39,085 bases of DNA from an uncultured Lachnospiraceae bacterium (lineage in GTDB: Bacteria; Bacillota; Clostridia; Lachnospirales; Lachnospiraceae). The notes under the pieces are model-generated. The model saw only the letters and a list, made by a program, of their open reading frames with translations. It made no database searches and was not told where the DNA came from. This document shows, in pieces, positions 1-8,443 of this stretch. Location: the NCBI GenBank assembly GCA_905235585.1, contig CAJOME010000003.1, positions 1-39,085 on the forward strand. Reading direction: 5' to 3'. Every line of letters starts with the position of its first letter. The first letter of the stretch is position 1. A program made the position numbers and the translations under genes.

Positions 1-200
1 GCCTTATCTGCGCCGCGGCTCAAGGCCTCTATGCCTATGGCACCCGTCCCGGCAAACACATCAATAAAATACGCTCCGGGTACGTAGGTCTGTATGGTAT
101 TGAAGAGAGTCTCCTTATATCTGTCCAGTGTCGGTCTGGTATCTGTCCCCGGCAGACTCTTGAGCTCTATCCTTCTTGCGCTGCCTGCGATGACCCTCAT
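1..200 (-). CDS. rsmD: 16S rRNA (guanine-966-N2)-methyltransferase RsmD, N-terminal part
   Basis: This is the first 66 codons of a gene that runs off the left edge. The translation begins MRVIAGSARRIEL, continues with a T-R-P-T-x-D-R-x-K-E-T-L-F-N segment, and ends in the SAM-binding VFAGTGAIGIEALSRGA motif. These are the hallmarks of RsmD, which methylates G966 of 16S rRNA in the assembling small ribosomal subunit. The ATG lies only 3 bp after the stop of the topoisomerase A-subunit gene, so it is probably cotranscribed with that pair. The catalytic NPPY motif lies outside the window and cannot be checked. Confidence 0.9.
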   Translation of the reverse strand, partial: MRVIAGSARRIELKSLPGTDTRPTLDRYKETLFNTIQTYVPGAYFIDVFAGTGAIGIEALSRGADK

Positions 201-203
201 ATT

Positions 204-2462
204 TTACAGTCTCACTTTCGTGCCTTTGCCGTCTCTCTTTGAGAGCTTGACATGTGTCAGTGCCATTTCACGTCCCTTATATTCTATGACTCTTTCGTCA
301 GCGAAATTCATAAAATATACTTCCTCGACCCTGTCAGTATCAGCCAGCTTCATACCTCTTACGCCTACAGCTCCTTTTTTCTTTTCCGGTATCTCTGACA
401 TAGAGAAACGTATGAAGAAGCCTCCCTCGGTCTGGAGCATCACCTGCCTGTCAGTCTCCTCGTCATATTTTCTTATCCGGCAGAGCTCATCGTCTTTACC
501 CAAAGAGGTAGCGGCTACAGTACGCTTCGTCATGACATCGAATTCCGAACCGTCCACAAGCTTCAGCATCGCTTTACGGGTAATAAATACAAGCCTGGCT
601 TTTGTGATCGCATCAAGATCATCAAGGAATACAAAGGTTTCCCTGGATGAGTCAAATTTGCTGAGATTGTCTATAGGTATGCCCTTGTCACGCAGCTTGG
701 TAAGCGGCAGATCGAGCACCCTGATGATATGGAGCATACCGGTGTTTGTGAAAATACCGACTCGTCCTGTGTTTTTGGTAAGAAAAGCATATCTGAACGC
801 AGCTTCATCGCTTTCGATAGCTTCTCTGTTTCTTTCATACGTCGTCGTATCAATGGTCCGGGCATATCCAAACCTGTCCATCACAAAATAGACATCGGTC
901 TCTTCTATCGGCTTTTCGGTAAAGGCCTCGGTGACAGCATCGGTGATCTCTGTCCTGCGATCCCTGCCGTATTTTGTTGAGATATCATCAAGATCCTTTA
1001 TTAAGCGTTTTTTCATCGAAGCAGGCTTTTCGAGCAGATCCTTATATTCCGCTATAGCCTTAAGCGTAGCGTCATGCTCTCTTAACAGGGCATTGAGCTC
1101 CAGACCTATCAGCTTGGCGAGTCTCATATCGAGTATCGCGTTGGCCTGATTCTCGGTGAAATGAAAGCTCTTCGCCTCCTTTTCGGATACTCTGGATTTG
1201 AAGCTGATACCTGTAGTGTCGCCTGTAGTCAGACATCTCATCGCGGCAGGCCTGTCCTTTGATCCTCTCAGAGTCTCGACGATAAGATCAATAAGATCGG
1301 TCGCCTTGATGAGCCCCTCCTGTATCTCTTTTCGCCCCTCTTCCTTTTCAAGCAGGTTTGTGTATTTGCGTGTATTGAGATCATACAGAAATGCCGTATG
1401 CGCGGAGAAGACCGACTTAAGGCTCATGGTCTCCGGTCTGCCGTCATGGACCGCCAGCATATTCACGCCAAAGGTATCCTCCAGCTTTGTTTTCGTATAG
1501 AGGAGGTTCTTCAGATTGTCTGTATCGGTATCACGCTTGCATTCGATGACTATACGGATGCCCTCTTTGGAGGACTGGTTTGAGATATCGACGATGTCCG
1601 TTGTTTTTTTGGTCTCGACCAGATCTATGACATCAGACATAAACTTGCCTATGCCCGCACCGATCATGGTATAGGGTATCTCCGTGATGACCAGAAGCTT
1701 ATGGCCGTTTTTGCCCTTTTCTTCCGTTACACGCCCTCTTACCTTTATCTTTCCCGTACCGGACTCATATATGGACAAAAGCTCGGAAGCATTGGTAATG
1801 ATGCCGCCTGTCGGAAAATCAGGACCCTTCACATAGAGCATCAGCTCCTCTGTGGACATTTCGGGATTATTCAGGTACGCCTTTTCAGCCTCTATCACTT
1901 CCTTCATGTTGTGGGTCGGGGTCGATGTGGCCATACCGACCGCTATACCCTCAGAACCGTTTATCAGAAAGTTCGGTATCTTTACGGGCAGTACCTCGGG
2001 CTCCTTCTCGGTCTCATCAAAGTTTGGCAGGAAATCAACGGTATTCTTATCAAGATCCTTTAAGAATGCCTCTTCCGTAATGGGTTCAAGCCTTGCCTCC
2101 GTATATCTCATCGCAGCGGCTCCGTCTCCTTCTATGGAGCCGAAATTGCCGTGTCCGTCAACAAGTATACGTCCCTTTTTAAAGTCCTGTGCCATCACTA
2201 CAAGTGAATCATATATCGAGGAGTCCCCGTGCGGATGATATTTACCCATTGTATCACCGACTATACGGGCGCATTTCCTGTACGGTCTGTCTGAACGCAG
2301 TCCAAGCTCTCCCATATCATACAGAGTCCTTCTCTGTACCGGCTTAAGTCCGTCCCTTACATCCGGTATAGCTCTTGATATTATGACAGACATGGCATAG
2401 TCGATATACGACTTTTGCATGATATCAGAATATTCGCTGTCGATTATATTCTTCGAATCCAT
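204..2462 (-). CDS. parC: Type IIA DNA topoisomerase subunit A (ParC/GyrA family)
   Basis: This is the DNA breakage-reunion subunit, 752 aa. The winged-helix/tower core contains the quinolone region H-P-H-G-D-S-S-I-Y-D (residues 76-85, with the usual Ser81 and Asp85) and the catalytic tyrosine Tyr120 in AAAMRYTEARL. Residues about 490-752 form the beta-pinwheel C-terminal domain. A canonical GyrA box (QRRGGKG) is absent from its usual place near the start of the pinwheel. A related string, KRDGKGT, ends the protein. That favours a topoisomerase IV-like or atypical gyrase A subunit. The gene follows its B-subunit partner by 22 bp and precedes rsmD by 3 bp. Whether this is the cell's gyrase or its topo IV depends on whether a second pair exists near the origin, which the window does not show. 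Confidence 0.9.
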   Translation of the reverse strand: MDSKNIIDSEYSDIMQKSYIDYAMSVIISRAIPDVRDGLKPVQRRTLYDMGELGLRSDRPYRKCARIVGDTMGKYHPHGDSSIYDSLVVMAQDFKKGRILVDGHGNFGSIEGDGAAAMRYTEARLEPITEEAFLKDLDKNTVDFLPNFDETEKEPEVLPVKIPNFLINGSEGIAVGMATSTPTHNMKEVIEAEKAYLNNPEMSTEELMLYVKGPDFPTGGIITNASELLSIYESGTGKIKVRGRVTEEKGKNGHKLLVITEIPYTMIGAGIGKFMSDVIDLVETKKTTDIVDISNQSSKEGIRIVIECKRDTDTDNLKNLLYTKTKLEDTFGVNMLAVHDGRPETMSLKSVFSAHTAFLYDLNTRKYTNLLEKEEGRKEIQEGLIKATDLIDLIVETLRGSKDRPAAMRCLTTGDTTGISFKSRVSEKEAKSFHFTENQANAILDMRLAKLIGLELNALLREHDATLKAIAEYKDLLEKPASMKKRLIKDLDDISTKYGRDRRTEITDAVTEAFTEKPIEETDVYFVMDRFGYARTIDTTTYERNREAIESDEAAFRYAFLTKNTGRVGIFTNTGMLHIIRVLDLPLTKLRDKGIPIDNLSKFDSSRETFVFLDDLDAITKARLVFITRKAMLKLVDGSEFDVMTKRTVAATSLGKDDELCRIRKYDEETDRQVMLQTEGGFFIRFSMSEIPEKKKGAVGVRGMKLADTDRVEEVYFMNFADERVIEYKGREMALTHVKLSKRDGKGTKVRL

Positions 2463-2484
2463 TTCCTGATCCTTTCCGTATTAT

Positions 2485-4410
2485 CTATACATCCAGCAGT
2501 GCTTCCCTGGCATGCTCGTATATAAAGTCGCGTCTCGGCGATACATCATTTCCCATCAAAAGCTCTGTCGTAGACGAAGCCATACGTGCATCATCTATGG
2601 AGACTCTGCGCATGCGCCGTCTTTCGGGATCGAGAGTAGTCTCCCAAAGCTGCTCTGCGTCCATCTCTCCGAGTCCCTTATATCTCTGCAGTATAAAGTC
2701 GCCCTTATGTGTTTTGCGATACTGAGCCAAAGCCCTGTCATCATAAAGGTACTCCGGCTCGCCCTTTTTTGGCTGGGCGCGGTATAAGGGAGGCATCGCT
2801 ATATACACATGTCCCTCTGTGATAAGCTCCGGCATGAATCTGAAGAACAGTGTGAGCAGCAGCGTCGCGATATGCGCTCCGTCCACGTCGGCATCCGCCA
2901 TGATGATTATCTTGTCATACCTTAGCTTTGATATGTCAAAATCATTGCCGTATCCCTCGGAAAAACCGCAGCCAAAGGAATTGATCATTGTCTTGATCTC
3001 GGCATTCGCGAGCACCTTGTCTATTGAAGCCTTTTCGACATTCAGTATCTTACCCCTGATCGGAAGTATGGCCTGATACATCCTGTTTCTTGCTGTCTTG
3101 GCCGAGCCTCCGGCGGAATCCCCCTCGACTATAAAGATCTCGCACCGGGAGGCATCCCTTGACTCACAGTTCGCAAGCTTGCCGTTAGAATCAAAAGAAT
3201 ACTTCTGCTTCGTAAGAAGGTTTGTCTTGCTCTTCTCCTCGGCCTTTCTTATCTTTGCGGCCTTTTCCGCGCTTGCAAGTATAGCCTTTAGGGTATCAAG
3301 GTTTCTGTCGAAATAAAGCTGCACCTCATCATTAGTGACCTTGGACACCGCTCTTGATGCGTCCTGATTATCAAGCTTTGTCTTTGTCTGTCCCTCAAAT
3401 CTCGGATCGGGATGCTTGATGGATACCACAGCTGTCATACCGTTTCTTATATCGGTACCGTTAAAATTGGCATCCTTATCCTTCAGTATCCCCAGCTGTC
3501 TGGCATAGGTGTTCATTATCTGGGTAAACTGAGCCTTAAAACCTGTGATATGCGTACCGCCCTCAGAGTTGTATATACAGTTACAAAAGCCGAGCACTTC
3601 TTCATGAAATTCATTTACATACTGAAACGCTACCTCGATGGATATATCCTCGGATGTTCCTTTAAAGTATACGATATCGCTTATGGTCTCATTATTGCGG
3701 TTCATATCCTTTACAAAGCCGATCAGTCCATCAGGCTCGTGATATGTGACCTCATCCGGCTCGCTGCCCCTCAGATCCTTATAAATGATCGTAAGTTCGG
3801 GATTGAGATAGGCAGTCTCATGCAGCCTTGACTTTATCTCGTCCGCCTTAAATCTTACGGTATCGAAAATATCCGGATCGGGAGTGAAATTGATACGGGT
3901 ACCGGTCCTGTTGGTCCTTCCTACCACGGGTAGCAGCCCGCCCACAAGCTCTACAGTAGGCACCCCTCTTTCATAATGATCGTGGGAGATCACTCCGTCC
4001 CGCTTTATCGTGATATCGAAGGAGCTTGAGAGTGCATTTACCGCGGATGATCCGACACCGTGCAGGCCGCCGGATGTCTTATAGGAGGCACCGTCAAATT
4101 TGCCTCCGGCATGCAGAGTGGTCAGCACTACTCTTTCGGCGGACACGCCCTTTTCGTGCATGCCGACGGGGATGCCTCTTCCGTTGTCCTCGACAGTAGC
4201 CGAACCGTCAGCTTCAAGCGTGACTTTTATGGTATCGCAGTAACCGGCCAGATGCTCGTCAACGGAATTGTCCATGATCTCATACAGGCAGTGATTCAGA
4301 CCCTTAACTCCGGTAGAGCCTATATACATCCCGGGGCGCAGCCTGACAGGCTCCAGCCCCTCCAGGACTGTTATACTTTGTGCGCCGTAATTATCTTTTT
4401 CAGAAGCCAT
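2485..4410 (-). CDS. parE: Type IIA DNA topoisomerase subunit B (ParE/GyrB family)
   Basis: This is the ATPase subunit, 641 aa, the normal length for GyrB/ParE of Gram-positive bacteria without the proteobacterial insertion. The Bergerat ATP-binding fold shows EIMDNSVDE, VEDNGRGIPVG and GGLHGVGSSAVNAL within residues 40-120. The TOPRIM domain shows EGDSAGGSAK, LPIRGKILNVEKA and the metal-binding MADADVDGAHI, followed by the QRYKGLGEM signature. The start is ATG at 4410, with GAGG 7 nt upstream. It is the first gene of the pair and has its own promoter facing away from the plus-strand glycosyltransferase gene. Several TOPRIM stretches look more GyrB-like than ParE-like, so the parE symbol follows the A subunit's missing GyrA box and is not firm. 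Confidence 0.9.
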   Translation of the reverse strand: MASEKDNYGAQSITVLEGLEPVRLRPGMYIGSTGVKGLNHCLYEIMDNSVDEHLAGYCDTIKVTLEADGSATVEDNGRGIPVGMHEKGVSAERVVLTTLHAGGKFDGASYKTSGGLHGVGSSAVNALSSSFDITIKRDGVISHDHYERGVPTVELVGGLLPVVGRTNRTGTRINFTPDPDIFDTVRFKADEIKSRLHETAYLNPELTIIYKDLRGSEPDEVTYHEPDGLIGFVKDMNRNNETISDIVYFKGTSEDISIEVAFQYVNEFHEEVLGFCNCIYNSEGGTHITGFKAQFTQIMNTYARQLGILKDKDANFNGTDIRNGMTAVVSIKHPDPRFEGQTKTKLDNQDASRAVSKVTNDEVQLYFDRNLDTLKAILASAEKAAKIRKAEEKSKTNLLTKQKYSFDSNGKLANCESRDASRCEIFIVEGDSAGGSAKTARNRMYQAILPIRGKILNVEKASIDKVLANAEIKTMINSFGCGFSEGYGNDFDISKLRYDKIIIMADADVDGAHIATLLLTLFFRFMPELITEGHVYIAMPPLYRAQPKKGEPEYLYDDRALAQYRKTHKGDFILQRYKGLGEMDAEQLWETTLDPERRRMRRVSIDDARMASSTTELLMGNDVSPRRDFIYEHAREALLDV

Positions 4411-4472
4411 TATAAAACCTCATATTTCCGTAATGATCAATGATAGCTGCTATATATTGAAACAATTTCCAT

Positions 4473-4501
4473 ATTTTAACACAAGATTTTGGATTTGACA
4501 A
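4473..4501 (-). promoter_or_regulatory. Promoter of the topoisomerase B/A operon
   Basis: Read on the minus strand there is a -35 TTGTCA (4496-4501), a 17-bp spacer and a -10 TAAAAT (4473-4478). The -10 is preceded by TGT, which makes an extended -10. The predicted start lies about 55 nt upstream of the B-subunit ATG. The -35 overlaps a TTGACA on the opposite strand (4495-4500), so the two divergent directions share bases here. Confidence 0.65.
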
Positions 4502-4550
4502 TATGTAAACCGAATAAATGTTCGATGTTTGTATTATCCGATCTCTAATG

Positions 4551-4556
4551 TATAAT
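4551..4556 (+). promoter_or_regulatory. Possible -10 box of the plus-strand glycosyltransferase gene
   Basis: A perfect TATAAT sits 9 nt before the ATG at 4566. The best -35 at 16-17 bp is poor (TTTGTA/TTGTAT), and the nearby TTGACA at 4495-4500 is too far away to pair with it. If used, it would give an mRNA with only a few nt before the start codon. That fits the absence of a ribosome site there. Confidence 0.35.
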
Positions 4557-4565
4557 TATCTAATC

Positions 4566-6113
4566 ATGAAAAAGATCATTACCTGTTTATTTACAGCTAA
4601 CATATTCGCAATGCTTGTGCTTCTGCTGTTCTTTAAGGAGTCTGTTGACTATTATCTTAAAAGAGACTTCATGATGAGTGATATTAAGCTGCTGTTTGTC
4701 GCGCTGATCATATTTCTGTTTATCGCAATCATTATATATCATTATAAAACCGGATTGTCTCTGTTTCTGGAAAGAGCCTCAAAATGGCTTTTTCCGGTCA
4801 CTCTTATCCTGTTGTTTATTTTTGAAGCAGTCTTTGCCGTAAGCGGTTTTTTTTATTCGGATTGGGATCCCGCCGGAGTTCTCAGCGCCGTCTTCAGCCT
4901 GTTTGACGGAAAACCTGAAGATGTGAGCTATTATTATTTCTCCGCGCATCCCAACAACCTGATGCTTGTTCTGATATACTACAGGCTCTTAAAGAGCATC
5001 TCCTTTTTCATACACGGGACATCCGTATATCCTGTACTTTTGTTTCAATGTCTGCTGTTTACGCTGTCAGGAGCTCTTGTTTATTCTATAGCGAAACGCT
5101 TGTCTGATTCAGTGCTTGCGGCATGGATTGCTTTTGTCTTATATGTTTTGGTTATAGGATCTTCACCATGGCTCATCATCACATACTCGGATGAGGTTGG
5201 ATTGATATTTCCGCTTTTAATCCTTCGTTTGTGGCTTTTGGCATATGATAATCATCAGGAAAGGATCACTTGCTTCTTACTTTTCTTTGCCATTGGATCA
5301 CTGTCCTCATTCGGCTACTCCATAAAGCCTCAGATCGTCATTGTAACCATAGCCATATTGATCATATCTTTTATAAATACGTTTCCTTTTAATAAGCAAT
5401 CATTAAGATCATTACTCTACAGTGTTTTTCCATGCGTTTTTGGTATGGCTGTCATGAGCTGTCTGATATCATACATTCTCATACCGTCTATGGAGATTGA
5501 ATACGATAAAACGCGGGCATTTCCCATGACACACTATTTTATGATGGGACTTAACGATGCTACAGACGGTGTATATAACGACGCTGATGGTGATCTGACC
5601 AATTCCATTGAGGATCCGCGTGACAGGAGGCTCGCAAACATGGAAATATCAAAACAGCGCCTGACGGAATACGGAATAAGCGGTTTTATTAAGCACTTGG
5701 CAAAAAAGAGTCTGGTCAATTACGGAGACGGTACTTTTTCTTACGGCATTGACGGCAATTTTTTTGCCGGAAAAGAATTGGGTGACTTTCCCCCTGTCAA
5801 ACCAAATAAGCTTTCTCCCGTCTTAAATGAGATCATTCTGCCTCAGGGCAGGTATTATGAGTTATTTTCCGCGATCCGTCATTCCTTATGGCTTTTTATT
5901 CTTGTCCTCTGCTTAGCTGCGGGCACCCTTTCTTTGATAAGTCATAATGCAAACAATACCTGCTTCTGTGTAATCTTTCTGTCTGTAATAGGTATAACTC
6001 TGTTTGAACTCCTGTTTGAGGCAAAGGCAAGATATCTCTTTGTTTATGTTCCCTTCTTCCTGCTTTCCGCTGTTGGATGCGTCTCTTTTTTCAATAAGTC
6101 TCATCATTCTTAA
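4566..6113 (+). CDS. Polytopic membrane glycosyltransferase-like protein (GT-C type)
   Basis: This is the only plus-strand gene, 515 aa from the ATG at 4566; an in-frame ATG at 4518 would add 16 residues. It has roughly ten or more hydrophobic helices. An acidic first-loop motif SDWDPAGV follows the third of these, and a hydrophilic segment (FPMTHYFMMGLNDATDG...) lies in the second half. This layout is typical of GT-C polyprenyl-phosphate-sugar-dependent glycosyltransferases and related cell-surface polymer enzymes of Gram-positive bacteria. Donor and acceptor cannot be told from sequence. Neither candidate start has a Shine-Dalgarno sequence. By eye the gene is more AT-rich than its neighbours, stands alone between housekeeping units and points the other way, so recent acquisition is possible. 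It ends in a hairpin shared with eno. Confidence 0.7.
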   Translation: MKKIITCLFTANIFAMLVLLLFFKESVDYYLKRDFMMSDIKLLFVALIIFLFIAIIIYHYKTGLSLFLERASKWLFPVTLILLFIFEAVFAVSGFFYSDWDPAGVLSAVFSLFDGKPEDVSYYYFSAHPNNLMLVLIYYRLLKSISFFIHGTSVYPVLLFQCLLFTLSGALVYSIAKRLSDSVLAAWIAFVLYVLVIGSSPWLIITYSDEVGLIFPLLILRLWLLAYDNHQERITCFLLFFAIGSLSSFGYSIKPQIVIVTIAILIISFINTFPFNKQSLRSLLYSVFPCVFGMAVMSCLISYILIPSMEIEYDKTRAFPMTHYFMMGLNDATDGVYNDADGDLTNSIEDPRDRRLANMEISKQRLTEYGISGFIKHLAKKSLVNYGDGTFSYGIDGNFFAGKELGDFPPVKPNKLSPVLNEIILPQGRYYELFSAIRHSLWLFILVLCLAAGTLSLISHNANNTCFCVIFLSVIGITLFELLFEAKARYLFVYVPFFLLSAVGCVSFFNKSHHS

Positions 6114-6121
6114 TACGTAAA

Positions 6122-6149
6122 ACAGCCGGACTGATTTCAGTCCGGCTGT
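6122..6149. terminator. Bidirectional terminator hairpin between the glycosyltransferase gene and eno
   Basis: A perfect 12-bp stem (6122-6133 with 6138-6149) closes a 4-nt loop. It lies 8 bp after the plus-strand stop and 27 bp after the eno stop. The minus-strand exit reads TTTTACG, so it works best for eno. The plus-strand side has no T tract. Confidence 0.75.
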
Positions 6150-6176
6150 ACATGATCGCTGTGATTGTCGATAGAA

Positions 6177-7499
<1,323 letters not shown>

Positions 7500-7590
7500 T
7501 TAAATCCCCGAAATATCTCATCAGGGTTATTTTTTACGTATTTTTAATCTTATCACAAATGGATTTTATAGTAAATGGACATATGATCGT

Positions 7591-8268
7591 TCATTCCTTC
7601 AACTTGGAGACTATCCTGTCCTGAGCCTTAAATATACTGTCCGGAGGAATGACTCCGCGCACACAGGATACCGGATAAATATTTGTGTTTCTGCCTACGA
7701 CTGTACCGGGATTTAAGACGGTATTGCAGCCTACCTCCACATGGTCTCCGAGCATGGCACCGAACTTTTTCAAACCGGTCTCCACACTCTCGCCGGATAA
7801 GAAATCCTTTACCACCACAAGCTGCTTGTCGGACTTTACGTTTGAAGTGATGGAGCCGGCTCCCATATGTGAATAAAAACCAAGTATCGAATCCCCCACA
7901 TAGTTGTAATGCGGCACCTGGACATGATTAAAGAGTATCACGTTTTTTAATTCCGTGGAGTTTCCGACTACACAGTCATCACCTACAAGCGCATTCCCTC
8001 TGATAAAAGCGCATTGCCTTACCTCAGTCCGCTCTCCTATGATACAGGGTCCCGTGACCGATACTGTCGGCCATACTCTCGCGCTTCGCGCGATCCATAT
8101 GTTTTCTCCCTTCTTCTCATATATGTCGGGATCGAGATGAGGTCCGATTTTTTTAATGAAATAACTTATCTCCTTTAATGCTTCCCACGGGTATTCAAAC
8201 CCCTCGAGCAGCTCACCGGCTTTAGTCTCGCTAAGCGTATACAGATTCTTTATCTTCGCATTATCCAT
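7591..8268 (-). CDS. Left-handed beta-helix acyltransferase-like protein (GlmU C-terminal type)
   Basis: This 225-aa protein has a short helical N-terminus (residues 1-50). It is followed by hexapeptide repeats from about residue 60 to 210 that form a left-handed beta-helix. The segment Y-V-G-D-S-I-L-G-x(5)-G-A-G-S-I-T-S-N-V-K matches the acetyl-CoA site region of GlmU-type and sugar-phosphate acetyltransferases. The nucleotidyltransferase half is absent, although Clostridia homologues are often labelled UDP-N-acetylglucosamine pyrophosphorylase. A sugar-N/O-acetyltransferase role is the better guess; the substrate is unknown. The ATG at 8268 has AAAGG 6 nt upstream. A TGTTATAAT promoter lies about 140 bp upstream, and the leader contains one copy of the dispersed 49-bp motif. 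Confidence 0.8.
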   Translation of the reverse strand: MDNAKIKNLYTLSETKAGELLEGFEYPWEALKEISYFIKKIGPHLDPDIYEKKGENIWIARSARVWPTVSVTGPCIIGERTEVRQCAFIRGNALVGDDCVVGNSTELKNVILFNHVQVPHYNYVGDSILGFYSHMGAGSITSNVKSDKQLVVVKDFLSGESVETGLKKFGAMLGDHVEVGCNTVLNPGTVVGRNTNIYPVSCVRGVIPPDSIFKAQDRIVSKLKE

Positions 8269-8336
8269 AATAAACCTTTACCTGACGGAGGCGTTTATAT
8301 CGCTCTGCCCCTTATACTTTTGCAAATCACTGAATT

Positions 8337-8385
8337 CACTCTTTGGTATGCCCTCGGCAGCAAGTGCCTCGGACTGTTCTGAACA
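8337..8385 (-). repeat. Dispersed leader repeat, copy A
   Basis: This 49-bp stretch matches 26925-26973 at 41 of 49 positions without gaps. Both copies are oriented alike, upstream of minus-strand genes. Copy A ends 68 nt before the start of the beta-helix acyltransferase-like gene and lies downstream of its likely promoter, so it would be in the 5' untranslated region. Read on the minus strand, the conserved core is GCACTTGCTGC followed by TACCAAAGAGTG. Confidence 0.7.
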
Positions 8386-8405
8386 GCTGGATCACATCAT
8401 AAAAG

Positions 8406-8414
8406 ATTATAACA
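8406..8414 (-). promoter_or_regulatory. Extended -10 promoter of the beta-helix acyltransferase-like gene
   Basis: On the minus strand TGTTATAAT is a perfect extended -10. The -35 at 17 bp is weak (TTTATT). The start of transcription would be near 8399, giving a leader of about 130 nt that contains repeat copy A. It lies shortly after the topB stop. Confidence 0.5.
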
Positions 8415-8443
8415 ACATACTGTTTATAAATAAAGCGATACTG

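Noticed and set aside
94-891. 265-codon plus-strand frame opposite the topoisomerase A gene
   Set aside because: Ser/Leu-rich antisense shadow with no ribosome site or family resemblance; the minus-strand gene is certain.
7500-7545. CTGATGAGA near eno, resembling the hammerhead ribozyme core
   Set aside because: No stem II after it and no correctly placed GAAA-stem III; a chance match.
8278-8395. 37-codon frame ending 9 nt before the beta-helix acyltransferase-like gene
   Set aside because: No ATG/GTG start and no ribosome site; only an internal TTG. Kept only as part of the repeat finding.
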